Assembly (NCBI RefSeq): GCF_030915385.1
Contig: NZ_CP133268.1
Coordinates: 4,376,001-4,440,000, forward strand
Direction of reading: 5' to 3'
From: Neobacillus sp. PS3-12
Lineage (GTDB): Bacteria > Bacillota > Bacilli > Bacillales > Cytobacillaceae
DNA: 64,000 nt
A program made the translations under genes and the position numbers. The notes below the pieces were generated by a model. It was not told the DNA's origin and made no database searches. It was given only the letters and a program-made list of their open reading frames with translations. Positions 28,496 through 37,885 of the stretch are shown one piece after another (positions within the stretch are counted from its first letter, which is position 1; each line of letters opens with the position of its first letter).

Positions 28496-28504
28496 GATTT
28501 AAAC

Positions 28505-28536
28505 AAGAACCTTTGAAGAATGATCAAGGGTTCTTT
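28505..28536 (+). terminator. hairpin after the glycosyltransferase
   Basis: AAGAACCTTTG pairs with CAAGGGTTCTT, but the T-run is poor. Confidence 0.4.
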
Positions 28537-28620
28537 GAAGTGTTTGATGGGATTTGAACAAGGGGATCACTCTATTAAAAAACTCAAAAAAACAGAAAAA
28601 ATATTTTATTTCATAAACTA

Positions 28621-28649
28621 TTGATAAAAGAAATTTTTTTTCATATAAT
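28621..28649 (+). promoter_or_regulatory. sigma-A promoter of gntP with a palindromic spacer
   Basis: TTGATA and TATAAT are separated by exactly 17 nt. The spacer holds GAAATTTTTTTTC, a GAAA...TTTC inverted repeat also found downstream of the gntK promoter. This is a likely operator of the RpiR-type regulator between the two genes. Confidence 0.6.
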
Positions 28650-28791
28650 CAAAGTACAGTACTGAAAGGGCTTTCAACAAAAATGTTCAGTCCAATCAGT
28701 AAAATAAAGTATTTGGTGGAAAGATATATTCTATACATCTTAATCAATTGAGAAATTGATAAGCTTTACAACAAAGGGGGAAGGTTAAAAG

Positions 28792-30108
28792 ATGTATCAT
28801 TTAATTATTACTTTATTAGCCATTATTGTTGTTATTTTAGGCGTTTCGTGGTTTAAATGGCATGCATTTATTAGTTTGACAGTTGCCACCATATTTCTAG
28901 CTTTATTTTCTGGTTTATCAATGGATAAAATCGTTAGCGGGTATGAAACAGGCGTTGGCGGAACGTTAGGCCATTTAGTTGGAATTTTAGCATTGGGAAC
29001 GATCTTAGGAAAAATGATGGCAGAGTCAGGCGCTGGAATCCAAATCGCTGATTTCTTTATCAAGAAATTTGGTGTCAAAAAACTTCCTTGGGCCATGATG
29101 TTAGCTGGTTTTATTATTGGGATACCTGTATTCTTTGAAGTAGGAATATTAATTATCCTTCCATTGGTCATTTCGATTCATAAATCTTCAAAACAAAATA
29201 TTCTATTGATCGCACTTCCTGCAATCGCTGGATTATCGATTGTTCATGGTCTTGTACCACCGCATCCAGGAGCAGTTGCGGCGATTTCGATTTATAATGC
29301 AAATCTTGGAAAAGTCCTTTTATATTCACTTATCATTGCAATCCCATCCGTAATCCTAGGTGGTCCGATTTTTGCAAAGTGGGTTCATAAACGCGTCATT
29401 CCAGAAGGCGAACCTGAACTAATTAGAATCAAGGTTCCTAAAAAATTACCAGGCACAGGGATTTCATTCTTAATCATTTTATTACCAGTTATCTTGATTA
29501 TTTTCTCATCCTTTGCACCTTATTTTGGATTCTCTGCAGGTGTAACAAAGTTTTTAAGCTTTATCGGCAGTCCGTTAATTGCATTATTACTTTCTTGTTT
29601 TGCGGCGTTTTATTTCCTTGGCATTCGTCAAGGTTTTAATAAAAATGAAATTAAGAAATTTACAGAAGAGTGCCTGCTTCCAGTTGGTTCAATACTCGCC
29701 ATTATTGGTGCTGGCGGCGGCTTCAAACAAATCCTGATTGATAGCGGCGTGGCTACCACAATTGCAGACATGTCACACCATATGAACCTTTCACCACTTG
29801 TATTAGCATTTATTATCGCAGGCCTAATTCGAATAGCGACTGGATCAGCAACCGTTGCTTTAACTACTGCTGCAGGAATAGTAGCACCAATTGTTAAAAA
29901 TATGACTGGCGTAAACTTGGAACTGCTAGTAATCGTAACGGGTGCAGGTTCATTAATGTTTTCACACGTTAATGATGCCGGTTTCTGGATGGTGAAAGAA
30001 TACCTGGGATTAAGTGTTAAAGAGACATTTAAGACTTGGACCGTTTTGGAAACGATCTTATCCTTTGTCGCCTTTGGGTTTGCTTTAATCGTCAATATGT
30101 TTGTTTAA
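28792..30108 (+). CDS. gntP: gluconate:H+ symporter, GntP family
   Basis: A 438-aa GntP-family permease with about 12 hydrophobic segments. Family motifs include GVGGTLGHLVGILALGTILG near residue 55, GLVPPHPGAVAA in the middle and SHVNDAGFWMVKEY near the end. It imports gluconate or a related sugar acid; gluconokinase and an RpiR-type regulator lie directly downstream, which supports gluconate. SD AAAGGGGGAAGG. Confidence 0.9.
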   Translation: MYHLIITLLAIIVVILGVSWFKWHAFISLTVATIFLALFSGLSMDKIVSGYETGVGGTLGHLVGILALGTILGKMMAESGAGIQIADFFIKKFGVKKLPWAMMLAGFIIGIPVFFEVGILIILPLVISIHKSSKQNILLIALPAIAGLSIVHGLVPPHPGAVAAISIYNANLGKVLLYSLIIAIPSVILGGPIFAKWVHKRVIPEGEPELIRIKVPKKLPGTGISFLIILLPVILIIFSSFAPYFGFSAGVTKFLSFIGSPLIALLLSCFAAFYFLGIRQGFNKNEIKKFTEECLLPVGSILAIIGAGGGFKQILIDSGVATTIADMSHHMNLSPLVLAFIIAGLIRIATGSATVALTTAAGIVAPIVKNMTGVNLELLVIVTGAGSLMFSHVNDAGFWMVKEYLGLSVKETFKTWTVLETILSFVAFGFALIVNMFV

Positions 30109-30113
30109 AAAAT

Positions 30114-30147
30114 AAACTCCCTCAATGATTATTGAGGGAGTTTCATT
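30114..30147. terminator. bidirectional terminator between gntP and the rpiR-type gene
   Basis: A perfect 13-bp stem (30114-30126 with 30131-30143) with a 4-nt loop serves the convergent genes. Confidence 0.88.
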
Positions 30148-30166
30148 ATGGTGTATCGCAGGATAT

Positions 30167-30961
30167 TTAATCTGTTTTTTTTGAATGAAGAAGCATAAAA
30201 CATATAGCATCTATCAGGCATATTTGGGCAATCTGAGAGGAAAAGGGTGCAGTGAAGTATTCTGTTTGTTCGGAATCAGTATATAGTGACACATCAACGT
30301 TTAAACTAATAGTTGATTTAGGATTACTAGTTATTCCGATTGTTTTGGCACCGGTTTCATTTACAATTTTTAAAATTTTAAGTGCGTCTTTATTGGAGCC
30401 AGAATGAGAAATAAAAATGGCAAGGTCATCTTCGGTTAATTGTGATGCAGACATTGATTGCAGTTTGGTGTCCAAAAAAGCACAGGCTCTAATGCCAGTG
30501 TTGACAAACTTTTGCAAAGCATCCATGACGACAATAGAAGAAGTTCCTGTACCGTACAATTCAACTCGTTTTGCTTGCAAAATTAAATCAATGGCATTTT
30601 TGATTAAGTCATTATCCAGCATTTGAATCGTGTTTTGTAACGCTCTTATATTGGACGTAAAGATTTTTTCTGTCAGTGCCTTCTCACGATCTTTTTTATC
30701 AGTTTCTTCAGTCACTATTCGAATAGGTGTTGAAATTTCTGAAGCAAGAGCAATTTTCATTGCTTGAAAGCCCTTAAAACCAATGTGTTTGGAGAATCTA
30801 AACACTGTGGCATCAGCAAGATTTAAATCGTCAGCTACTTCGTTGATGGTACGATGGATAACAAGTTCGGGCTTTTCTAAAATATAATCAGCAATTTTTT
30901 TTTCTTTTTCGCTAAATTTATGATAGGAGGAACGTATGGCCCCTAAGCAATTAAGTGACAT
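30167..30961 (-). CDS. RpiR/MurR family transcriptional regulator
   Basis: This 264-aa regulator has an N-terminal HTH (residues ~1-75: FSEKEKKIADYIL, EVADDLNLADATVFRFSKHIGFKGFQ) and a C-terminal SIS sugar-phosphate-binding domain (VELYGTGTSSIVVMDAL, AIFISHSGSNKDALKIL). The domains fit sensing of a sugar phosphate such as 6-phosphogluconate. ATG 30961 has AAAGGGAAG upstream; the frame extends 24 codons further without support. Its place between gntP and gntK makes it the likely local regulator, replacing the GntR of B. subtilis. Confidence 0.88.
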   Translation of the reverse strand: MSLNCLGAIRSSYHKFSEKEKKIADYILEKPELVIHRTINEVADDLNLADATVFRFSKHIGFKGFQAMKIALASEISTPIRIVTEETDKKDREKALTEKIFTSNIRALQNTIQMLDNDLIKNAIDLILQAKRVELYGTGTSSIVVMDALQKFVNTGIRACAFLDTKLQSMSASQLTEDDLAIFISHSGSNKDALKILKIVNETGAKTIGITSNPKSTISLNVDVSLYTDSEQTEYFTAPFSSQIAQICLIDAICFMLLHSKKTD

Positions 30962-31027
30962 GAGAAACTTCCCTTTCCTAATAATACTAAATTTAGTATA
31001 GCATAAATGAAATTTAAAAAAATTTTC

Positions 31028-31095
31028 TCGCAAACGTTTCCATATAAAAAAATATTTCGTATAATAGTAGGAGGGGGATGAAAATTTTTTTCATA
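31028..31095 (+). promoter_or_regulatory. gntK promoter with cre site and candidate operator
   Basis: TTTCCA (31037-31042) and TATAAT (31060-31065) are 17 nt apart. TCGCAAACGTTTCCA (31028-31042) matches the CcpA cre consensus WTGNAANCGNWWNCA at all but one position and overlaps the -35. GAAAA...TTTTC at 31080-31093 repeats the palindrome of the gntP promoter and could be the RpiR-type operator. Confidence 0.6.
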
Positions 31096-31191
31096 GAATT
31101 CTTGGATTTAAAAAGTATATAGAAGATGGTCTATTAAGATTAATATTTTCATTATAAACATCATTGGGTTAAACGAGGAGGAAGAAAAATA

Positions 31192-32730
31192 ATGAAAACA
31201 AAATATGTGATCGGAGTCGATATTGGTACAACGAGCGCAAAGTCAGTCCTTTACGCAAAAGATGGAACGGTTATTGCGAATCATGGGATCGAATATCCAT
31301 TGTATTCTCCAACGCCGGAGACAGCCGAACAAAATCCAGCCGAAATTTTTTCAGCAGTGCTCAATACAGTCAAACGAACGATGCAAGTAAGCAATGTGGA
31401 CCCTAATGATATCCTTTGTGTTTCTTTTAGTTCAGCGATGCACAGTGTGATTGCGGTTGATGAAGAAGGAAATCCTTTAACCGAATGCATTACATGGGCA
31501 GACAACAGGAGTTCGGATTGGGCTGAAAAAATAAAAACCGAAATGAACGGGCATGAAATTTACTTACGTACTGGGACACCCATTCACCCGATGGCCCCGC
31601 TGGCAAAATTAGTGTGGCTTAGAAACGAATACTCTGAACTATTCTCTAAAACCTATAAATTTATTTCGATAAAAGAATATATTTTTTATAAGCTTTTTGG
31701 AAAATACGTCATTGATTACTCAATTGCTTCATCCAACGGTTTATTTAATATCTATACCCTATCATGGGATGAAGAAGCTCTCAAAGTGGCAGGAGTGACA
31801 CCAGATCAACTATCCGAACCAGTTCCAACGACCTATCAATTGACTGGGCTTGACGAAAACTATGCGAAGGAAATGAACTTACTGCCATCAACACCTTTTG
31901 TAGTGGGTGCAGGAGATGGCGTGTTATCCAATTTGGGTGTAGATGCCATTGAACCCGGTGTCGTTGCTGTTACGATTGGGACAAGCGGTGCGATCCGTGC
32001 GGTGTCCGATAAGCCGATTACAGATCCGAAAGGAAGAATTTTTTGTTATGCGTTAACGGAAAATCATTGGGTGATCGGGGGGCCCGTAAATAATGGTGGA
32101 ATGATTTTCCGCTGGGCGAGAGATCAGTTGGGGGAAGTAGAAGCTGCAGCAGCGAAACGTCTGGGGAAAGATCCATATGATGTTCTCACCGAAATTGCAG
32201 ATCGGGTCACACCGGGTGCAGACGGATTGTTGTTTCATCCTTATTTAGCAGGGGAGAGGGCACCATTATGGGATTCCAACGCAAGAGGTTCTTTTTTTGG
32301 ACTGGGGATGCATCATAAAAAAGAACATATGATTCGCGCAGTTCTTGAGGGTGTTATTTTTAATTTATATACAGTCCTTTTAGCTTTGGAGGAATTAATC
32401 GGAGAGCCTAAGAAAATTCATGCGACTGGCGGTTTTGCGAGGTCAGAGCTTTGGAGACAAATGATGGCAGACATTTTTAACCAGGATGTTTACATTCCTG
32501 AAAGTTTTGAAAGTTCTTGTTTGGGTGCTGCTATTTTAGGATTATATAGTCTTGGTGAAGTTGAATCCTTAAATGTTGTATCTGACATGGTAGGGGCAAC
32601 CTTCCACCACACACCAAATAGTGAGCACGTCGCTATTTATGAAGATTTAACACCTATATATATTAGTGTCTCCAGACAACTTCAACAAGAATATGAAAGT
32701 ATTGCAGCTTTTCAGAAAAAATGGGTATAA
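31192..32730 (+). CDS. gntK: gluconokinase (FGGY family)
   Basis: A 512-aa FGGY carbohydrate kinase that phosphorylates gluconate to 6-phosphogluconate. The N-terminal ATPase fold begins VIGVDIGTTSAKSVLY, the catalytic base lies in ITWADNRS, and the second half has VTIGTSGAIR, LAGERAPLWDSNARG and the FGGY signature region around HATGGFARSELWRQMMADI. SD GAGGAGGAAG. Its neighbours gntP and the rpiR-type gene make the assignment firm. Confidence 0.93.
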   Translation: MKTKYVIGVDIGTTSAKSVLYAKDGTVIANHGIEYPLYSPTPETAEQNPAEIFSAVLNTVKRTMQVSNVDPNDILCVSFSSAMHSVIAVDEEGNPLTECITWADNRSSDWAEKIKTEMNGHEIYLRTGTPIHPMAPLAKLVWLRNEYSELFSKTYKFISIKEYIFYKLFGKYVIDYSIASSNGLFNIYTLSWDEEALKVAGVTPDQLSEPVPTTYQLTGLDENYAKEMNLLPSTPFVVGAGDGVLSNLGVDAIEPGVVAVTIGTSGAIRAVSDKPITDPKGRIFCYALTENHWVIGGPVNNGGMIFRWARDQLGEVEAAAAKRLGKDPYDVLTEIADRVTPGADGLLFHPYLAGERAPLWDSNARGSFFGLGMHHKKEHMIRAVLEGVIFNLYTVLLALEELIGEPKKIHATGGFARSELWRQMMADIFNQDVYIPESFESSCLGAAILGLYSLGEVESLNVVSDMVGATFHHTPNSEHVAIYEDLTPIYISVSRQLQQEYESIAAFQKKWV

Positions 32731-32737
32731 AAAGACC

Positions 32738-32770
32738 AAAAAGCGATCGGATACAACGATCGCTTTTTCT
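32738..32770. terminator. bidirectional terminator
   Basis: AAAAAGCGATCG pairs with CGATCGCTTTTT (12 bp) between the convergent gntK and tauE-like genes. Confidence 0.9.
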
Positions 32771-32786
32771 GCGTATTTGCCTGCTT

Positions 32787-33554
32787 TTATCCAATTAATT
32801 TAATTCCGCTAATAATAATGATAACAGCAATGGCAGAGCGTAATGGTTTTGTTGGAACTTTTGCAGATAACGTACTTCCAAGAAGAACGCCGGGAATGGA
32901 GCCAATTAGTAGATTTCCAACCAGAACGTAATCTACAGTGCCAGCACTGGCATGAAGAAGACCCGCAACAGTTACAAGCAGAAAAGCATGGGCAATATCT
33001 GTACCAACTAATTCCGATGCTGTCATTCTAAAAAGATATAACATGGCCAGCGCAAATAAAGATCCCGAGCCAATAGAGGTTAGACCGACAATGAAACCAA
33101 AGAATGCACCGATAAAGATAATGAGCCCGCGCTTTTCTTTAATCGGCTTTAACTGCCAGCGGTTTGGCCTTAATTTTTTATCAAAGAAGGTTTTAATCAA
33201 GATGGATATTGCCACTAGAATGAGAATAAATCCAAGAGAATGCTTGATAATCTGATCCTGATTATGAAAGGCGGAATTGAAATACTGCAGAATAAAGATT
33301 GCGGCAGCGGCACTTGGAACACTGCCCATTGCCAGATATTTTGCCAATTTAAAATTAATCGTTTTTTGTTTCCAATGTTGAATGACGCCAAATAATTTCG
33401 TAATAGAGTTATAAAATAAATCTGTACCGACCGCAATGGACGGGTTAATTCCAACCATTATAAGGACAGGAGTTAAAAGGGCAGCACCCCCAACACCCGT
33501 GAGTCCGACTAAAAATCCAACTAACAAACCCATTAACGCAATACCAATGCTCAT
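32787..33554 (-). CDS. TauE/SafE family membrane transporter
   Basis: A 255-aa protein with about eight hydrophobic segments and the repeated TauE/SafE signature (GFLVGLTGVGGAALLTPVLI at the start, GFIVGLTSIGSGSLFALAML in the second half). The family exports sulfite, sulfoacetate or other organic anions. ATG 33554 has AAGGGAG nine bases upstream. No sulfur gene lies nearby, so the substrate is open. Confidence 0.87.
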   Translation of the reverse strand: MSIGIALMGLLVGFLVGLTGVGGAALLTPVLIMVGINPSIAVGTDLFYNSITKLFGVIQHWKQKTINFKLAKYLAMGSVPSAAAAIFILQYFNSAFHNQDQIIKHSLGFILILVAISILIKTFFDKKLRPNRWQLKPIKEKRGLIIFIGAFFGFIVGLTSIGSGSLFALAMLYLFRMTASELVGTDIAHAFLLVTVAGLLHASAGTVDYVLVGNLLIGSIPGVLLGSTLSAKVPTKPLRSAIAVIIIISGIKLIG

Positions 33555-33743
33555 AGACTCATTCTCCCTTATATCCAAGTAAATATATATGAATTATAGA
33601 ATTAAGTGGATAAATTGTAAATAAGTTTTTGAAAAATTGCATGAACTTTTAATGGCTAGGAGCTATTTTACAAATAAAAAAAATCTTGTAAATATGTTAA
33701 TAAAGGATAAAATAATGTGAAAAAGAAATGGGGCGGGTCATCA

Positions 33744-34124
33744 ATGGAAGAAATCAGCTTAGAAGAATTTATCAGCAGTCTTGATGAATCCTATCGAAAG
33801 GTATTCGAGCTTTTGGAAGATAAAACATACATCCATTTTGCAAAAGATCTTGTGCCAATGATGAAAGAGAAAGGATTAACAGCCGAAACCATTCTTTTTG
33901 ATGAAGAAATTAAAGCGAAGGTTGACCCATTCATTGATGGAAACGAAGACAAACTTCTTGCCATTGAAACATTACTTAAAGGATTTGAACATCTGGAAAA
34001 TTACTTAGGATCATATGATAGTGAGAAAATAAATATTGGGTTTGAAGATACAGCATCTAAAATGGTGACCTATTACATGATTCAATATATCCTAACAAAA
34101 AAGGCAAAGAAAAATGTTCAATAA
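33744..34124 (+). CDS. hypothetical protein, 126 aa
   Basis: I do not recognise this acidic, helical, soluble protein, which starts MEEISLEEFISSLDESYRK. The chosen ATG has GGGGCGGG upstream. It has no signal peptide, transmembrane segment or cysteines and stands alone before a terminator-like repeat. Confidence 0.7.
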   Translation: MEEISLEEFISSLDESYRKVFELLEDKTYIHFAKDLVPMMKEKGLTAETILFDEEIKAKVDPFIDGNEDKLLAIETLLKGFEHLENYLGSYDSEKINIGFEDTASKMVTYYMIQYILTKKAKKNVQ

Positions 34125-34142
34125 TGTGGATATATGAAAAGC

Positions 34143-34424
34143 CCGTGCAGGCAATTAGTACCTGTACGGTTTTTCATGCTGTTGAGAAATGGAGCATCTT
34201 TGGACAGTGGAAGGCAAATTTGCGTTAGCGGTGTCCGAAGTAAAGGCTTCTTTGGACAAAGGGTCCCGAAATTCGCCTTGTGTTGTCCGAAGTTAGGTCA
34301 TCTTCGGACAAAGAACCCCAAAATTACAGCAGCGGTGTCCGAAGTCAGAGCAGCTTTTCTTAAAAATAAGTTTCTCGGCACTCTGAAAAACCGTGCAGGC
34401 TATTAGTACCTGTACGTTTTTTTT
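34143..34424 (+). repeat. three 52-bp tandem repeats between two copies of one terminator hairpin
   Basis: Two near-identical hairpins (CCGTGCAGG...CCTGTACG plus T-run) lie at 34143-34174 and 34391-34424. Between them the motifs TCTTYGGACA (34197, 34249, 34301) and TGTCCGAAG (34232, 34284, 34336) recur with an exact 52-bp period. Within each unit they form an inverted repeat, so the stretch can fold into serial hairpins. No open frame is supported here. It looks like a repeat array inserted in, or expanded beside, the terminator of the preceding gene. Confidence 0.75.
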
Positions 34425-34530
34425 CTATAACTCACTGATTTTAGAGACAGTTAAAAAAAATTGACCATAATCAAGGTTGGGGATCCCTTACCGCAGTATT
34501 CTTAATTTGTACTTGAAAAACAACTTTTAA

Positions 34531-34545
34531 TGAGAATGATTATCA
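34531..34545. promoter_or_regulatory. Fur/PerR/Zur-box-like site upstream of uxaE
   Basis: TGAGAATGATTATCA matches the 7-1-7 Fur-family consensus TGATAATNATTATCA at all but one position. A weaker cre-like AAACGTTT follows at once. A metal-dependent control of a hexuronate gene would be unusual. Confidence 0.45.
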
Positions 34546-34618
34546 AACGTTTCGAGCAGTAAAAAAATTAATTTAATGATCATTAAGTACTGAAGTTTAA
34601 AAAATAGGGGGCTATCAT

Positions 34619-36112
34619 ATGGAACATTTATTACCAGCATTTGAACTATTAGAACAAGGTAAATTTGAAACAGAACTTTCTAATATAAAGGTATATAAAC
34701 GGTCATTTACAAAATTTGAAACCGCTTCACTTGTCATGGTGAGAGACCAATCATCACAATGGCTGCTTGCTTTGGGGCACGGCAAAATAATGGATGAGTT
34801 AGAAGGGACCCTCATTCAAGAAGGTAAAAAAGTTTGTCCTTTATCCCACAAAAATCGTTTAGTGCTAAACCGTTACTTTGATTACACAGTTCCACAAGCA
34901 TTCGGGACGAACGTTGCGACAATGGGTTTAGGTGATCGTTTAGGTTTAGCTTCACCTGGGCACATCGAGGCTATTCGTAATAAGCCGATTAAACCAATTC
35001 TTGCTCAACAAAGCATTCGCGAATTGACGCTCACAGGAAGAACGATGGATGATGTAATTGATGCAGCAAGTTTTGCTGTTTTTCAAGAAGGGTATAAAGG
35101 TGGATTTGGTGCCGATGGTGACCATTTAAAGAAAGAATCGGATATACAAAGTGCATTGGAACACGGAATGACCATGTTAACATTAGATTGTACAGACCAG
35201 ATTCATCTAGAAATTGAAGGCGCTTCATTAGAAAAAATTGAAACTGAGTATAATCAATTACCCGAGAAAACCCAAGATTATTACAAACAGCATTATTTAA
35301 ATAAAACCTTTGAATTAAATGGGTTTTCACTCACTTTCGATAAAGGTTCTCTAATGAAAAATGTAATGCTGTACCATGAAGCCGTTTCTTATATGATTCA
35401 TGTTTATCACAATTATATAAAAAAAGCGGGTCATAAAGTTGATTTTGAGGTATCGATTGATGAAACGACAACAACAACAACGCCGCTTACGCATTTCTTT
35501 GTTGCTAACGAATTGGCGCTTGCCGGTGTCAGAGTAGCAAGCCTTGCACCTAGATTCTGCGGGGAATTTCAAAAAGGAATTGATTACATTGGAGATCTCG
35601 AGCAATTTGAACATGATCTGAAAGAACATATTGTTATTGCCAAGCACTTTGGGTATAAATTAAGCATTCATTCAGGCAGTGATAAATTTAGCGTATTTCC
35701 TCTTATTGGAAAGCATACGGATGGAATCTTCCATTTAAAAACAGCTGGAACAAACTGGCTTGAGGCTGTAAGAGTAATTGCGGAAATGAAGCCAGAGTTA
35801 TATCGAAAAATGCATCGATATGCATTTGAACATTTTGAAGAGGCACTAAAGTATTATCATGTTACTCCAGATTTAACAAATATCAAGGAGCTTGATAGTG
35901 TTTCGGATGAACAATTATCTGGCTATATGGATGATATTCATGCAAGACAAGTATTCCATGTTACCTACGGTATTCTATTATCTGCAAAAGATGACAACGA
36001 GAATTACCTATTTAAGGATGAATTCTTTGCTGCTCTTGTTGAACATGAAAATGACTACCGTAATGCGCTGGTACACCATATTGGCAGACATCTAGAATAC
36101 TTAGGTTTTTAA
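34619..36112 (+). CDS. uxaE: tagaturonate epimerase UxaE
   Basis: A 497-aa protein of the UxaE (tagaturonate/fructuronate epimerase) family, recognised from the signature ATMGLGDRLGLASPGH, SIRELTLTGRTMDDVIDAA, the GFGADGDHLK segment and the metal-site-like SIHSGSDKFSVFP. The enzyme interconverts D-tagaturonate and D-fructuronate, linking galacturonate breakdown to the glucuronate branch. SD AGGGGGC. No uxaC, uxuA or kdgK gene is adjacent, but the gluconate genes upstream feed related sugar-acid metabolism. Confidence 0.82.
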   Translation: MEHLLPAFELLEQGKFETELSNIKVYKRSFTKFETASLVMVRDQSSQWLLALGHGKIMDELEGTLIQEGKKVCPLSHKNRLVLNRYFDYTVPQAFGTNVATMGLGDRLGLASPGHIEAIRNKPIKPILAQQSIRELTLTGRTMDDVIDAASFAVFQEGYKGGFGADGDHLKKESDIQSALEHGMTMLTLDCTDQIHLEIEGASLEKIETEYNQLPEKTQDYYKQHYLNKTFELNGFSLTFDKGSLMKNVMLYHEAVSYMIHVYHNYIKKAGHKVDFEVSIDETTTTTTPLTHFFVANELALAGVRVASLAPRFCGEFQKGIDYIGDLEQFEHDLKEHIVIAKHFGYKLSIHSGSDKFSVFPLIGKHTDGIFHLKTAGTNWLEAVRVIAEMKPELYRKMHRYAFEHFEEALKYYHVTPDLTNIKELDSVSDEQLSGYMDDIHARQVFHVTYGILLSAKDDNENYLFKDEFFAALVEHENDYRNALVHHIGRHLEYLGF

Positions 36113-36131
36113 GGAAGATTAATCATACTAA

Positions 36132-36161
36132 GGCTGAATCCGACTGGATTCAGTCTATTTT
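36132..36161 (+). terminator. intrinsic terminator after uxaE
   Basis: GGCTGAATCC pairs with GGATTCAGTC (one G-U), followed by TATTTTTT. Confidence 0.85.
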
Positions 36162-36255
36162 TTATGGACGGTTTTCGTTCGATCTTTCATACATCAATAC
36201 CTATATTACCCATAACATGATAAAATAGTAGAAACAGTAAATAGTAGGTGGTTCT

Positions 36256-36813
36256 ATGAGTAAATGGGTGTCACCAATTGAAAAACGCAATTTTCTTAAA
36301 TGGTTTATCCAGCACCAACAGCTGAAACGTTTAGAAGCACGTAAGGTAATTGAATACATATTGAGTAATTTTCATATCCTTGAAAAAGTTTCTTTTACTG
36401 AGAAGATCATTTTAAAAGGAAGAACCATTGTGATCTCTAGCATGAATTCGGATGAACCTGGATTTTTGTTTTACGTTAACCAACAAAAAACGGAAGAAGT
36501 ATCAAAGGCACTTGGGGACCTCATGATGAATCCCTATGAAAATGTATATATCGTGTTTCATTTTAGCGGGAAAATGCTCAATCATCGGTACTTAAGCCTT
36601 GTAGAAAACCCAGTATTTGAAAATATTAAACAGTATGAACGATTCCAGAAGTATGAAAAAGAAGCAGATGTTTTAATTGAAAAAATTATGCTTGAAAAAG
36701 AGATAGAAATGATAAAAAAACAGATTGATGATGCACTGGATCAGATGGATTCAGAATTATTTGGCAGATTAACTGCAAGGCTGAATGAGCTAAATAAACA
36801 ACAGAACGGTTAG
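36256..36813 (+). CDS. ypiB: YpiB (ReoY-like, UPF0302) protein
   Basis: A 185-aa UPF0302 protein. It has the family N-terminus VSPIEKRNFLKWFI, the middle VYIVFHFSGK and a basic/acidic helical C-terminus (EKEIEMIKKQIDDALDQMD). The Listeria homologue ReoY takes part in ClpCP-dependent MurA turnover. In B. subtilis ypiB lies near the qcr genes; here it is alone between terminators, so a second copy elsewhere is possible. SD TAGGTGG. Confidence 0.85.
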   Translation: MSKWVSPIEKRNFLKWFIQHQQLKRLEARKVIEYILSNFHILEKVSFTEKIILKGRTIVISSMNSDEPGFLFYVNQQKTEEVSKALGDLMMNPYENVYIVFHFSGKMLNHRYLSLVENPVFENIKQYERFQKYEKEADVLIEKIMLEKEIEMIKKQIDDALDQMDSELFGRLTARLNELNKQQNG

Positions 36814-36834
36814 ATGAAAATTTATCAATAATGG

Positions 36835-36864
36835 AAAAAGCCTTGTTTAAGCAAGGCTTTTTTG
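36835..36864 (+). terminator. intrinsic terminator after ypiB
   Basis: AAAAAGCCTTG pairs with CAAGGCTTTTT. Confidence 0.9.
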
Positions 36865-36903
36865 GACTCCCCTGATATAAAATAGAACTATAGCCTGTTC
36901 CTT

Positions 36904-37767
36904 TTATTCCTTTTTGAAACCTTCTCCGAGCACCTCTGCAGCATCCATGACAACGACAAATGCGGATGGATCGATATTCTTTACTAGTTGTTTTAATTTC
37001 GTGAACTCCGTTTGATCAACGACACACATGAGGACAGGGCGTTCATGGTCTGTAAATCCACCATATGCTGATAGTTTTGTTACTCCACGGTCAATTTGAT
37101 TAAAAATCCCTTCACGAACTTCATCTGGTTTGCTGCTGATAATCATGGCCGTTTTTGAACGCCCAAAACCAACCTGGACAAGGTCGATTGTTTTACTTGT
37201 TACATATAAACTAATTAGGGCGTAGAGTGCTTTTTCAATATCAAAAACAAATGCTGCTGTGACCACAATCATTCCGTCAATCAAGACAACACAAGTTCCA
37301 AGTGTCAGGCCTGTATATTTATGGATGATTTGTGCAGCAAGGTCTGTTCCACCCGTTGATGCCTTTCCGCGAAAAACAATCCCAAGTCCAAGCCCGACAC
37401 CAGCCCCGCCAAATAGGGCACCAAGTAAGGGGTTATGGGTCCACGGGTCAATATTCTTTGTTAAAATGACGATAAACGGCAAAAAGATTGTCCCGACCAA
37501 TGTCTTAACTCCAAATTGTTTTCCTAAGAAAATAACTCCTGCGATAAATAAGGGGATATTGAAGGCCCACTGAACATAGGCGGGCTCCCATCCTGCTACA
37601 CTATGTAAGATTGTACTAATACCGCTTACCCCGCCCGAAGCAATTTGGTTTGGAAGTAAAAAAACATTAAACGCAAATCCGATAATGGCTGAGCCGATCA
37701 AAATATAGATGTATTCAGCAGTAACACCACTTATCGTGCTGTTGCTGTGATTTTGTCTTCGTTTCAT
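36904..37767 (-). CDS. YitT family membrane protein (DUF161/DUF2179)
   Basis: This 287-aa protein has five to six N-terminal helices of the YitT type (AFNVFLLPNQIASGGVSGISTIL, GIVFRGKASTGGTDLAAQII) and a cytoplasmic DUF2179 domain (~residues 205-285, AMIISSKPDEVREGI, GVTKLSAYGGFT). Several paralogues are usual in Bacillus. The substrate is unknown. SD AGAGGAG is good. Confidence 0.88.
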   Translation of the reverse strand: MKRRQNHSNSTISGVTAEYIYILIGSAIIGFAFNVFLLPNQIASGGVSGISTILHSVAGWEPAYVQWAFNIPLFIAGVIFLGKQFGVKTLVGTIFLPFIVILTKNIDPWTHNPLLGALFGGAGVGLGLGIVFRGKASTGGTDLAAQIIHKYTGLTLGTCVVLIDGMIVVTAAFVFDIEKALYALISLYVTSKTIDLVQVGFGRSKTAMIISSKPDEVREGIFNQIDRGVTKLSAYGGFTDHERPVLMCVVDQTEFTKLKQLVKNIDPSAFVVVMDAAEVLGEGFKKE

Positions 37768-37885
37768 GCAATTATTTCTCCTCTATATTTCTATTCATTT
37801 AGTCTCAATACTAGTTGGAGCATGATCTGGACTTATACATAAAAAAAGATTATAGCATGATAGTAATATAATGTAAAAAAATCTT

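Noticed and set aside
34190..34350. CRISPR array
   Set aside because: The 52-bp units recur without unique spacers between identical repeats and no cas genes are present.
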